Of a stretch of DNA of 64,000 bases, positions 27,616 to 36,684 are shown one piece after another. The DNA is from Geothrix limicola (GTDB lineage Bacteria; Acidobacteriota; Holophagae; Holophagales; Holophagaceae): NCBI RefSeq assembly GCF_030268085.1, contig NZ_BSDE01000003.1:496001-560000 (forward strand), written 5' to 3'. The notes under the pieces were generated by a model that saw only the letters and a list, made by a program, of their open reading frames with translations, made no database searches and was not told the origin of the DNA. Both the position numbers and the translations under genes were made by a program. Position 1 is the stretch's first letter. The number at the start of each line of letters is the position of its first letter.

Positions 27616-28302
27616 CTAGTAGTTCCGGTCGTCCGCGGGCGGGGCGTAGTCGCGGCCGAACTTGTTCTTGTGCGGCTCCAGCGGCGGCCGGGAGGCGTCC
27701 AGATCCCAGGCGCCCTGCGTGAGGCCGCTGCCGATCTTGACGGTCCAGGTCTTCTCGCCGGATTCGGGATGCCAGAGTCGCAGCCGGTACGTGCCTGGCG
27801 GCACCTGGTCGAAGGCGAGTCCCGTGCGGCCGTCCAGAAGCTGGGCGAAGGGTGTGGTCACCACCCATAAGAAGGCGTTCATCTGGTGGTGCACGTTGCA
27901 GTAGAGCTTCACCAGCCCCGGGTTCACCACGCGCACCTTGGGCGCGTCGCCGGGCTTGTAGTGGCCGGTGTCGAAGCGGTTGCCCTGGGTCACGCTGAAG
28001 ACGTTGTGCAGGATGTGGTCGAGGTTGGGGAAGGCCACTTCGGTGCCCGGCGTGGCGAGGGCGACGCGCGGGATGAACTGCTTTCCCACCGTGCGGATGG
28101 TCACGGGTTTGGATGGCCCCGCCGCGGGCACGGCGGCTTCCAGGGGCTCCAGCATGGCCACGCAGTCCTTCAGGCTGGGCCGCAGCCGGCCGTCCTTTTC
28201 GCGCAGCCGCACGGGGCCCTGGAGGCTTCCCGCGGAGAGTGGCGCGATGAGCGGCGCGGCCAGGGTCGCGAGGCACAGGCCGGTTGCAAACGCTCGAATC
28301 AT
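27616..28302 (-). CDS. Exported cupredoxin-like (blue copper) protein
   Basis: From ATG 28302 the product has 228 aa. A signal peptide covers residues ~1-23. The cupredoxin-like domain (residues ~65-150) carries a candidate type 1 copper site: His96/His99 in LDHILHN and Cys135, His138/139, Met141 in YCNVHHQM. The C-terminal part, PGTYRLRLWHPESGEKTW, is a carboxypeptidase-regulatory-like strand segment. Similar proteins are often annotated as methylamine-utilisation plastocyanin-like proteins. It probably acts in the periplasm, with the divergent receptor kinase only 58 bp away. Confidence 0.78.
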   Translation of the reverse strand: MIRAFATGLCLATLAAPLIAPLSAGSLQGPVRLREKDGRLRPSLKDCVAMLEPLEAAVPAAGPSKPVTIRTVGKQFIPRVALATPGTEVAFPNLDHILHNVFSVTQGNRFDTGHYKPGDAPKVRVVNPGLVKLYCNVHHQMNAFLWVVTTPFAQLLDGRTGLAFDQVPPGTYRLRLWHPESGEKTWTVKIGSGLTQGAWDLDASRPPLEPHKNKFGRDYAPPADDRNY

Positions 28303-28360
28303 GTTGGACATCCAGGGTAGATTCGAGGCCAGTATAGCGATCGCGTCCCCGGGGTATTCC

Positions 28361-30511
28361 ATGCAGCCGACCATGAGGTGGTACCAGACGCTGGCCTGGA
28401 CCTTCTTCATCCGGCAGGCGGCGGCCATCCTGGGCCTGCTGTCGATCATCCTGTGGGTGGCCTACAGCGAGGCGGAGCGGGGCGCGCGCAGCACGGCAAG
28501 CGCCAGCCTCTCGGCGGGCGGCTACGTGGTGGACCGGGCCTTCGAACAGCAGGGCCGTTCCATGGATGCGGGGCTCGAGGTCTTCACGCAGTACTCGGGC
28601 AACGTGGCCCTCATCGAGCGTTCCCTCGAATCCGGCGCGCCCAGCAGCCTCATCGATACCCTCGTGGAAAACCTCCCGCGCCTGAGCGCGACCATCGCCC
28701 TCGTGGTGCGGCCCGATGGTTCGGTGCTGGCGAGCACCGCCAAGGGCGGGCGCCAGAGCCTGCCCGACAGCGGGATCCTGCAGATGGCCCTGGCGCCTGA
28801 AGAAGCCAAGACCGTGGGCCAGGCGGGGCCCTTCTACCGGGGCTTCCTCCGCGTGGACTGGGGCGATCATCCGGGCCTCTACCACGCCGTCGCGCGGCCC
28901 CTGAGTTCGCCGGGCGGAAGGCCTCTGGGCGCCATGCTGGTGGGCGTGCCGGTGGATGACCGCGCCGCCGAGGATCTGCGACGCCTGGCCATCGCGGGGC
29001 CCCAGAAGGGCGACCCTTCCGCCCACCTGGCGCTGCTCAGCCAGTTCAAGACCCTGGGTGCCACCTTTCCCGGCGCCGAAGGCCTGGATAGGCTCCTGGC
29101 CCGCGATCCCGCCTGCCTGGCGGTGCGCTCCCAGGTGCTGGACGGCCAGCGTTCCAGCGTGCTGCCCTTCCGGGTGGACGGGCGGAACTACCTGGGGATG
29201 ATCTCGCCGCTGCGCGGCGTGAACGCCCTCGATCTGGAGATGGCCGAGGTGCTGCTGATGCCCGTGGATCCGCTGCTGGCGCCCTTCCGCAACCTGCAGC
29301 GGGCCATCCTGGTGGTGGGGGCGCTGGGCCTGCTGGGGGCCCTGGGCCTGAGCCTGCGCTCGGCCCGCAAGGTCACGGCCCCGCTCAAGGCGCTGGCCGA
29401 GGCCGCCGGCACCCTGGCCCAGGGCGAGCATCCCGACACGCTGGCCCTCGTGCCCACGGAGAACGAGGTGGGTGTGCTCACGCGCACCTTCAAATCCATG
29501 CTGGCGGAACTGCGGGCCAAGGAGGATCTGCTGGCCCTCCTGGAAACGACCCGGAAGGGGCTCGGCGCGCCCGGGGCCGCCCCGGCGGACCAGGGGCCCG
29601 CCCTCGCCGATACGCGGCGGCTGACCCGCAACCATGCGCTGGTGGAAGGCGCAGAGGCCCTCCCTCTCTCCTTCGAGGCGGGCGAGATCTTCGCCTCGCG
29701 ATACCGCGTCGAGAGCGTGCTGGGCCGCGGCGGCATGGGCGTGGTGCTCAAGGTGCGCGACCTGCAGCTGGATGAGGACGTGGCGCTCAAGGTGGTACGC
29801 GCAGGCCTGGCCTCGAACCCGGCCTTCCTCGACATGCTCAAGCAGGAGATCCGCCTCGCGCGCAAGATCACGCACCGCTACGTGCTTCGCACCCACGATT
29901 TCGGCGAGTTCGAAGGCGTCCCCTTCGTGACGATGGAGTATCTGAAGGGCATCACGCTGCGCAGCCTGCTGGATGGGCGGGGCCGCCTGCCCCTGCAGCT
30001 GGTGCTGCGCATCGCGCGGCAGGTGGCCGAGGGGCTGGAGGCCGCCCACGCCGTGGGCGTGGTGCACCGGGACATCAAGCCGGCGAACGTGCTGTTCGAC
30101 GTGCGGGGCGACGCCAAGATCATGGATTTCGGCCTGGCCGCGCCCGTCGCCGCCACGATGGGCAAGGAGGCCGGCGATCTCATCGGGTCGCCCCGCTACA
30201 TGTCGCCCGAGCAGATCCTGGGCGATGCGGTGGACGCGCGCACGGACCTCTACGCCCTGGGGATCATGCTCTTCGAACTCTGCTCGGGCCTGGCGCCCTA
30301 CGACAGCCCGCGCATCAACGACCTGTTGAGGCTGCACCTGGAGGCGCCCGTGCCCTCGCTCGGAGAGGCCATGCCGGAGCTTCCCTTCGAGCTCAGCGCC
30401 CTCGTGGGACGCCTCATGGCGAAACAGCGCGGCGACCGTCCCCAGTCCGCGGCGGAAGTGGTCGAGATCCTGAAGCTGGTGGCCGCCGGCGGCGCCACCT
30501 CCCTGGCCTGA
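28361..30511 (+). CDS. Transmembrane receptor Ser/Thr protein kinase
   Basis: The 716-aa protein is a sensor built like a chemoreceptor or histidine kinase but with a Hanks-type kinase output. Helix 1 spans residues ~15-34, an extracytoplasmic Cache-like domain ~38-310, helix 2 ~313-332, a HAMP-like linker ~333-390 and the kinase ~447-705. Kinase motifs are the G loop GRGGMG, Lys477, HRDIKPAN with Asp571, DFG at 589-591 and SPRYMSPEQ. It starts at ATG 28361 (28373 also possible). Its genomic partners are a cupredoxin-like protein and an outer-membrane barrel. Confidence 0.9.
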   Translation: MQPTMRWYQTLAWTFFIRQAAAILGLLSIILWVAYSEAERGARSTASASLSAGGYVVDRAFEQQGRSMDAGLEVFTQYSGNVALIERSLESGAPSSLIDTLVENLPRLSATIALVVRPDGSVLASTAKGGRQSLPDSGILQMALAPEEAKTVGQAGPFYRGFLRVDWGDHPGLYHAVARPLSSPGGRPLGAMLVGVPVDDRAAEDLRRLAIAGPQKGDPSAHLALLSQFKTLGATFPGAEGLDRLLARDPACLAVRSQVLDGQRSSVLPFRVDGRNYLGMISPLRGVNALDLEMAEVLLMPVDPLLAPFRNLQRAILVVGALGLLGALGLSLRSARKVTAPLKALAEAAGTLAQGEHPDTLALVPTENEVGVLTRTFKSMLAELRAKEDLLALLETTRKGLGAPGAAPADQGPALADTRRLTRNHALVEGAEALPLSFEAGEIFASRYRVESVLGRGGMGVVLKVRDLQLDEDVALKVVRAGLASNPAFLDMLKQEIRLARKITHRYVLRTHDFGEFEGVPFVTMEYLKGITLRSLLDGRGRLPLQLVLRIARQVAEGLEAAHAVGVVHRDIKPANVLFDVRGDAKIMDFGLAAPVAATMGKEAGDLIGSPRYMSPEQILGDAVDARTDLYALGIMLFELCSGLAPYDSPRINDLLRLHLEAPVPSLGEAMPELPFELSALVGRLMAKQRGDRPQSAAEVVEILKLVAAGGATSLA

Positions 30512-30590
30512 GCGGCTCGCCCCAAAACCAGCCCGGGCGCGCCCTCCTGCCTTCAGGCAAAATGGAGCTTTGCGTCGAAGGAACACCCGC

Positions 30591-31541
30591 ATGCAGTACC
30601 GGCTCGGCTCCGCCCTTCTCCTCTGCTTACTCGCGGCCCCGGTCGCGCGGGCCTGCGGCGCCTGCGGGTGCACCCTGAATTCGGATTGGGCCAGCCAGGG
30701 CTACGCGCTGAGACCGGGATTCCGTGCCGACCTCCGCTTCGACTATTTCAACCAGGATCAGCTCCGCACGGGCACGCGCACCGTGGATGGGAGCGCCTTC
30801 GCCCTGCCCAGCGAGCAGGAGATCCAGCGGGAAACCCTCAACCGCAACCTGACGCTGACGCTGGACTACAGCCCCAGCGCGGACTGGGGCCTGTCCGTGG
30901 CGCTACCCACCTACCACCGAAGCCACGGGACCGTCGCCGAGGGCGACGTGGATCCCTCCTATTCAGATGGTCGCGGGCTGGGGGATGTGCGCCTCCTGGG
31001 TCGCTACCAGGGCTTTTCCGAGGATCACGCCTTCGGTCTGCAGGCCGGCTTGAAGCTGGCGACGGGTGGTACGACGCAGGCCTTCAGCGGCGGTCCCCAG
31101 GCGGGCCAACCCCTGGATCGCGGGCTGCAGCTCGGTTCGGGCACCACGGACCTGCTGCTGGGCGCCTATGCGTTCGGCGACCTCGCCCAGGATTGGGGCT
31201 GCTTCGCCCAGGTGCTCTTCCAGAAGCCGCTGGCCGAAAAGGACGGGTTCAAGCCCGGGGACGGCGTGAACGCGAACGCGGGCCTGCGCTACACGGGATG
31301 GCGGGGCCTCACGCCGCATCTGCAGTTGAACCTGCGGGCCGAGGGCCGGGAATCGGGCCCCAACGCCGATGTTGAGAACAGCGGGGCCACCCTCCTTTAC
31401 CTGAGTCCCGGCCTGACGGTGGATGTGAACCGGGCCTTCCAGGTCTACGCTTTCGCCCAGGTGCCCCTGGCTCAGCGCGTGACGGGCCTGCAGATCGAGC
31501 CGCGGTGGAGCTTGTCCCTCGGCCTGCACTGGACCTTCTAA
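30591..31541 (+). CDS. Outer-membrane beta-barrel protein with Cys-rich N terminus
   Basis: The 316-aa protein has a signal peptide (residues ~1-21), then the unusual start of the mature chain CGACGCTLNSDW, and about a dozen amphipathic strands typical of an outer-membrane transporter-like barrel (LTLTLDYSPSADWGLSVALP, LGLHWTF at the end). The CGACGC cluster could bind a metal such as copper. It follows the receptor kinase by 79 bp in the same direction, so co-expression is likely. The precise family is uncertain. Confidence 0.7.
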   Translation: MQYRLGSALLLCLLAAPVARACGACGCTLNSDWASQGYALRPGFRADLRFDYFNQDQLRTGTRTVDGSAFALPSEQEIQRETLNRNLTLTLDYSPSADWGLSVALPTYHRSHGTVAEGDVDPSYSDGRGLGDVRLLGRYQGFSEDHAFGLQAGLKLATGGTTQAFSGGPQAGQPLDRGLQLGSGTTDLLLGAYAFGDLAQDWGCFAQVLFQKPLAEKDGFKPGDGVNANAGLRYTGWRGLTPHLQLNLRAEGRESGPNADVENSGATLLYLSPGLTVDVNRAFQVYAFAQVPLAQRVTGLQIEPRWSLSLGLHWTF

Positions 31542-31555
31542 AGCCTTAGCCCCGG

Positions 31556-34057
31556 CTAGCCCCGCGATCCGAAGAGCGGGAAGAACTCCTTGTCGGCCTT
31601 GAGCATGTGCTGGGCGATCACGTCATGCGCCACGAACTGGAAGAGGCTGTCGACGGGAAGGGCGCCGGACCGATAGGCCTGTTCCAGCTCAAGGCCCTTG
31701 GCCAGTAGGTTGGCGTGCTTTTCCGCGTGAGCCGGCAGCCCGGAGAAGGCGGTCTCCTTGAGGATCGCTTCCTCATCCTGGAAATGCTGGGCCACCTCGG
31801 AAAGCAGGCTCCGGGCGAAGGCCTGCACCTCGGCCGCAGGAGCGCCCGCGAGGATGAGGTCCAGCAGGCCGTTGGCGGTGCGAAACAGGTGTTCGTGCTC
31901 CGCGTCGATGCGGGCCTGGCCGGAGTGGTAGGTGTCGGACCAGACCAGCTTCAGGAAGACGCCCCCTGAAGGCGTGGAGACGGGCGCGCTGCGGCTGCGG
32001 GCCGGGTCGGCTTCGACACGGTTGCGTCCCTTGCGCTTGGCCTGGTACATGGCCTGGTCGGCCCGTTCCAGCCAGGTCTCCAGCGGCGCGAAGGGCAGGT
32101 ACTCGGCCACGCCCAGGCTGGCCGTGACGGTCCCGATCCCCTCGAAGTGGTGCCCGGCGATGCCTTCGCGGATGCGTTCGGCCAACACCATGGCGCTGGC
32201 CGGATCGGTTTCGGGCATGAGCACGATGAATTCCTCGCCGCCCCAGCGCGTCAGGGAATCCGACTGGCGGATGGCCGCCCGGATGCAGTCCGCGACCTGG
32301 CGGAGCACGCGATCCCCCTCTGGATGGCCGTAGGTGTCGTTGACGCGCTTGAAGTGGTCGATGTCGAGCAGCAGCAGGGACAGGGCGTGACCATGCCGGC
32401 GGGCGCGGTGCATCTCGGCTTCCACCGCCTCTTCGAAATGACGGCGGTTCCAGGCGCCGGTCAAAAGATCCGTGCTCGCGAGCTGCTCCAGGGAGTGCCA
32501 TGCCCGCTGGCGTTGCGCCTCGATGCGCCTCCGGGCCGTGATGTCGCGGGTGACGCCGAGCACCGCCAGGGGCCGGCCCTCCGCATCGCCGTGGAAGGTG
32601 GTCACCACCTCGGTGGGCACCAGGTGGCCGTCCTTGTGGGGCTGATCCACCTCGGTCACCTGGGGCAGGCCCTGCTGACTGGGATCCCACTGGGCGAGGG
32701 TTTCGATCATGGCGGCCTGCACACGGGCCGCTGATTCGGGCGTCAGGGAGGCGGCGGCGGGCTGGGCCATCACTTCTTCAGGCGTGAAGCCCCGCAGCTG
32801 GAGGACCGAGGGGCTGACGTAGGTGAAGCGCTGGGTGGCCACATCCATCATCCAGATGACGTCGGCGGAATGCTCGGCGATGAAGCGGAATTTGCGCTCG
32901 CTGTCCTGGATGGCGGCGGCCAGCTCGGCCTGGGCGGCCAGGGTCCGCTTCTGGCGCCGGTTCGCGTGCAGCACGAGCAGGGCGGCGACGGCGAACAGCC
33001 CGCTGATCGGCAGGACGAGGGCCAGCACCGTCCGTGTGCGCTCGTGGGCACGGCGTTCTTCGGCGCCGGGATCGTAGAGGAATCCCTCCATGGAGAAGCC
33101 GGCCGGCAGCAGGCCGAGCTTCTGGTAGATCTCGGCGATGTGCTGCCAGCGGCCCGGGTACATGTAGCCCATCTCGACCAGCTGGGGCTGGAGGAGGGGG
33201 ACCATCTGATGGGCTTCGAAGAGGAGGTGGTTCCGGTCGAGGTGCCGGCCGTACTTGGCCCGGATGAGGTCGGCGGTGGCCTCGGGATGCTGCATGGCGT
33301 ATTTCCAGCCCCGCAGGCAGGCCTCCCGGAAGGCCCGGACCCGGGCCGGGTGGTTCCGAATCTCACCATCCGTCGTGAACAGGTTGTCGCCGTAGAAGTC
33401 GATGCCGCCCATGCGGGGCGTGAAGGTGAGATAGGGGATGCCGGCCTGGTCGAGGCGGTAGGGATCGTCCGTGCTGAAGGCGCTGCTGGCATCGACGCGG
33501 CCGCGGTCCAGATCCAGGGGGTCGAAGGGACGGTTCTGCACCTGAAGCGACTGGAGCGGCACGCCCTCCTCGGCGAGGTAGGCCAGGAGTTCTTCGGAAT
33601 GGGGCTCCAGCATCACGCGGTGCCCCACCAGGTCGTGGATGGACGTGATGCCCGAATCCGCCCGGGCGATGAGCAGGAAGGGCGAGTGCTGGAAGATGGC
33701 CGCCAGGGTGACCACGGGCTGGCCCGCTTGCCGGGCCAACAGCAGGCTGCTGTTGCCGACGCCATATTGGGCATGCCCCTCGACCACTTCGCGGATGGCG
33801 TCCAGGTTCGGATCCGCATCCCGGATCTCCACTTCCAGCCCCGCCTCACGGAAATAGCCCTGGGCCTCGGCCGCGTAGTAGCCCGCGAACTGGAACTGGT
33901 GCCGCCAGTTCAGCTGCAGGGTGACCTTGTCGGGCGGTGCCGCGGCCAGGCCTGCCGCCAGGCTGAAGACGCACAGGCAGGTCCGGAGCCGGCGCAGCGG
34001 GACCGGGTGCGTCTCCGGTGAGAGGGGGCAGGGGATCGTCGGGGGCCGAGGCTGCAC
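31556..34057 (-). CDS. Diguanylate cyclase with NMT1-like, PAS, GGDEF and hemerythrin domains
   Basis: The start is uncertain: no ATG precedes the signal-like segment CLCVFSLAAGLAAA, and I chose GTG 34057 (833 aa). An NMT1/THI5-type periplasmic binding domain (residues ~43-330) is followed by a transmembrane helix (~343-365), a PAS domain (~385-510), a GGDEF domain with an intact GGEEF at 606-610, and a C-terminal bacteriohemerythrin (~700-830) with H721, H758-E762, H777, H781, H817 and D822 as di-iron ligands. It should make c-di-GMP in response to a periplasmic ligand and oxygen. Confidence 0.85.
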   Translation of the reverse strand: MQPRPPTIPCPLSPETHPVPLRRLRTCLCVFSLAAGLAAAPPDKVTLQLNWRHQFQFAGYYAAEAQGYFREAGLEVEIRDADPNLDAIREVVEGHAQYGVGNSSLLLARQAGQPVVTLAAIFQHSPFLLIARADSGITSIHDLVGHRVMLEPHSEELLAYLAEEGVPLQSLQVQNRPFDPLDLDRGRVDASSAFSTDDPYRLDQAGIPYLTFTPRMGGIDFYGDNLFTTDGEIRNHPARVRAFREACLRGWKYAMQHPEATADLIRAKYGRHLDRNHLLFEAHQMVPLLQPQLVEMGYMYPGRWQHIAEIYQKLGLLPAGFSMEGFLYDPGAEERRAHERTRTVLALVLPISGLFAVAALLVLHANRRQKRTLAAQAELAAAIQDSERKFRFIAEHSADVIWMMDVATQRFTYVSPSVLQLRGFTPEEVMAQPAAASLTPESAARVQAAMIETLAQWDPSQQGLPQVTEVDQPHKDGHLVPTEVVTTFHGDAEGRPLAVLGVTRDITARRRIEAQRQRAWHSLEQLASTDLLTGAWNRRHFEEAVEAEMHRARRHGHALSLLLLDIDHFKRVNDTYGHPEGDRVLRQVADCIRAAIRQSDSLTRWGGEEFIVLMPETDPASAMVLAERIREGIAGHHFEGIGTVTASLGVAEYLPFAPLETWLERADQAMYQAKRKGRNRVEADPARSRSAPVSTPSGGVFLKLVWSDTYHSGQARIDAEHEHLFRTANGLLDLILAGAPAAEVQAFARSLLSEVAQHFQDEEAILKETAFSGLPAHAEKHANLLAKGLELEQAYRSGALPVDSLFQFVAHDVIAQHMLKADKEFFPLFGSRG

Positions 34058-34190
34058 GGGGAGGCTCGCGTGGGTGGAGTTGCCTTTGGATCGGCCGCGG
34101 CGGGCCTTTCTGCGAATTTCGGCCGGTTCCCGGGGCCGATCCGAGCCCGGTCCAGGGGCCCGCGGGCTGGAGATGGGCGGGTTTCCTTGT

Positions 34191-34196
34191 AGAATC
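34191..34196 (+). promoter_or_regulatory. Probable -10 element of leuS
   Basis: TAGAAT lies 24 bp upstream of the leuS ATG and is followed by a small inverted repeat (TAGAA...TTCTA). The same hexamer occurs at 37621 ahead of the cysteine-synthase gene. No convincing -35 is visible. The rest of the 34058-34219 gap shows nothing else recognisable. Confidence 0.35.
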
Positions 34197-34219
34197 AAGG
34201 GTTCTACCGGAGTATCGCC

Positions 34220-36667
34220 ATGCCGTTCCAGCCCCTGACCCAGGAACCCGAGATCCAGCGCCGCTGGCTCGAGTCCGGCGCTTTCCGCGCCAAGCGGTCC
34301 GGGGAACTGCTGCCGGGTTCCAAGACCTTCTACATGCTCGTCATGCTGCCCTATCCCAGCGGCCGCATCCACATGGGCCACGTGCGCAACTACACCCTGG
34401 GCGACGTGACCGCCCGCTTCCGGCGCATGAAGGGCTACGAAGTGATGCACCCCCTCGGCTGGGACAGCTTCGGCCTGCCGGCGGAAAACGCCGCCATCAA
34501 GCATGGCATCCACCCCGCCATCTGGACCCGCAAGAACATCGAGGAGATGAAGGGCCAGATCCAGAAGATGGGCATCAGCTACGACTGGGACCGCGAGATC
34601 GCCAGCTTCCAGGACGACTACTACCGGTGGAACCAGTGGCTCTTCCTCCAGATGTGGGAGCAGGGCGATGTCTTCCGCGCCAACCGCACCGTGAACTGGT
34701 GCGAGGAGCTGGGCACCGTGCTCGCCAACGAGCAGGTGGTGGACGGCAAGGACGAGCGCACGGGATTTCCCGTCGTGCAGAAGCCCCTGGAGCAGTATTT
34801 CTTCAAGACGACCAAGTATGCCGATGAGCTGCTGGCCTGCCTCGACGGCCTGGACTGGCCCGAGAACGTGAAGACCATGCAGCGCAACTGGATCGGGAAG
34901 TCCGAAGGCGCGCGCCTCGCGTTCGACCTTGAGATCGGCGGTCAGATCCCAGCGGGCATCCGCCAAGTGGAGGTCTTCACCACGCGCCTCGACACGCTCT
35001 TCGGTGTGACCTTCATGGCGCTCAGCACCGAGCATCCCGTCATCGAAAAGGCCGCCGAAAGCGACGCGGCGCTGAAGGCCTTCTGCGACCAGGTGGCCGC
35101 CGTGAGCCGCGAAGAGCGCATGACCAGCGACGTGAAGCTGGGACACCGCACGGCGCTCTCGGTGATCCACCCTTTCACGGGCGAGAAGGTGCCCGTGTTC
35201 GCCGCCAACTACGTGCTCATGGACTACGGCACGGGCGCCGTCATGGGCGTGCCCGCGCACGACGAGCGCGACAACGAGTTCGCCAAGAAGTACGGCCTGC
35301 CCATTCCCCAGGTGATCGTTTCCGACAGCGAGTGGGATCTCGGGACGCTGATCAACAGCGGCGAATTCACGGGCCTGAAGAGCGAGGATGCCGTCACGGC
35401 CATGATCGCCAAGCTCGGCGCCCGCGCCGAGAAGACGACCACCTACAAGCTGAAGGACTGGGGCCTGAGCCGCCAGCGCTACTGGGGCACGCCCATCCCG
35501 ACCGTGCACTGCGAGAGCTGCGGCGTCGTGCCCGAAAAGGCCGAGAACCTGCCCGTGCGCCTGCCCGAGGACGTGGCCTTCACGGGCGTCGGACCCTCGC
35601 CCCTCACCACGTCGCGCTCCTTCCTCGACTGCGCCTGCCCGGCCTGCGGCAAGCCCGCGCGCCGCGAGACGGACACCATGGACACCTTCGTGGACAGCAG
35701 CTGGTACTGGCTGCGCTACCTGGATCCCAAGAACACCGAGTTGCCCTTCGCCAAGGCCGAGAGCGATGCCTGGATGCCCGTGGACCTCTACGTGGGCGGC
35801 ATCGAGCACGCCACCATGCACCTCATCTACGCCCGCTTCTTCTACAAGGTGCTGCGCGACCTGGGCCTGGCCAGTGGCCCCGAGCCCTTCCAGAAGCTCA
35901 TCTGCCAGGGCATGGTGCTGAAGGACGGCTCGAAGATGAGCAAGTCCAAGGGCAACATCGTGGACCCCGACGAGGTGATCTCGAAGTACGGGGCGGATGC
36001 GCTGCGGCTCTTCATGATCTTCGCCGCGCCCATCGAGAAGGAGATCGACTGGACGGGCTTCGAGGGCATCGAAGGCGCCAGCCGCTTCCTCAAACGCATC
36101 ACGCGCATGGTCGAGGATCACGGAAACACCGCCGAGCCGCTGCCCGCCAAGGATCAGCTTGCGCCTGAGGAAAAGGCGCTCCTCATCAAGCTCAACCGGA
36201 CCATCCAGCGCCTCACGGACGATCTGGAGCGCCGCTACCAGTTCAACACCGTCGTCTCCGGTCTCATGGAGCTGTCCAACGCGCTCTCCGACCTGCCCGC
36301 CGGCGCGCCCCACCGCGGCGCCGTGCTGCAGCACGCGCTGGACGCCTTCGTGCGCATGATGTCGCCCGTGGCGCCGCATCTCGCCGAGCAGCTCTGGAGC
36401 CAGCTCGGCAAGGCGGGTCTCTGCATGCAGGCCGCCTGGCCCGAGGCCGACGCCCAGTACCTGGAGGCCGACGAGGTGCTCGTGGTGGTGCAGGTGAACG
36501 GCAAGGTGCGCGGTCGCATCACCGTGCCCGCCGGCGCCAGCGAGGATCAGCGTCGCGCCGCCGCCCTGGCCTGCCCCGAGGCCCAGTCCCACCTGGACGG
36601 CAAGGAGATCGTCAAGGTGGTGCTGCCCCCCGGCGGCAAGCTGGTGAGCATCGTGGTGAAGGGCTGA
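34220..36667 (+). CDS. leuS: Leucyl-tRNA synthetase
   Basis: The 815-aa enzyme charges tRNA-Leu with leucine. Class I signatures are HMGH at 51-54 and KMSKS at 572-576. The editing domain (residues ~220-420) includes TTRLDTLFG-like and GTGAVMGVPAHDERD segments, and the C-terminal anticodon-binding and LeuS-specific regions end in QVNGKVRGRITVPAGA. Length and order match bacterial LeuRS. It begins 17 bp upstream of a same-strand gene of unrelated function. Confidence 0.97.
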   Translation: MPFQPLTQEPEIQRRWLESGAFRAKRSGELLPGSKTFYMLVMLPYPSGRIHMGHVRNYTLGDVTARFRRMKGYEVMHPLGWDSFGLPAENAAIKHGIHPAIWTRKNIEEMKGQIQKMGISYDWDREIASFQDDYYRWNQWLFLQMWEQGDVFRANRTVNWCEELGTVLANEQVVDGKDERTGFPVVQKPLEQYFFKTTKYADELLACLDGLDWPENVKTMQRNWIGKSEGARLAFDLEIGGQIPAGIRQVEVFTTRLDTLFGVTFMALSTEHPVIEKAAESDAALKAFCDQVAAVSREERMTSDVKLGHRTALSVIHPFTGEKVPVFAANYVLMDYGTGAVMGVPAHDERDNEFAKKYGLPIPQVIVSDSEWDLGTLINSGEFTGLKSEDAVTAMIAKLGARAEKTTTYKLKDWGLSRQRYWGTPIPTVHCESCGVVPEKAENLPVRLPEDVAFTGVGPSPLTTSRSFLDCACPACGKPARRETDTMDTFVDSSWYWLRYLDPKNTELPFAKAESDAWMPVDLYVGGIEHATMHLIYARFFYKVLRDLGLASGPEPFQKLICQGMVLKDGSKMSKSKGNIVDPDEVISKYGADALRLFMIFAAPIEKEIDWTGFEGIEGASRFLKRITRMVEDHGNTAEPLPAKDQLAPEEKALLIKLNRTIQRLTDDLERRYQFNTVVSGLMELSNALSDLPAGAPHRGAVLQHALDAFVRMMSPVAPHLAEQLWSQLGKAGLCMQAAWPEADAQYLEADEVLVVVQVNGKVRGRITVPAGASEDQRRAAALACPEAQSHLDGKEIVKVVLPPGGKLVSIVVKG

Positions 36668-36684
36668 GCGCGGAACCGTCAAGG

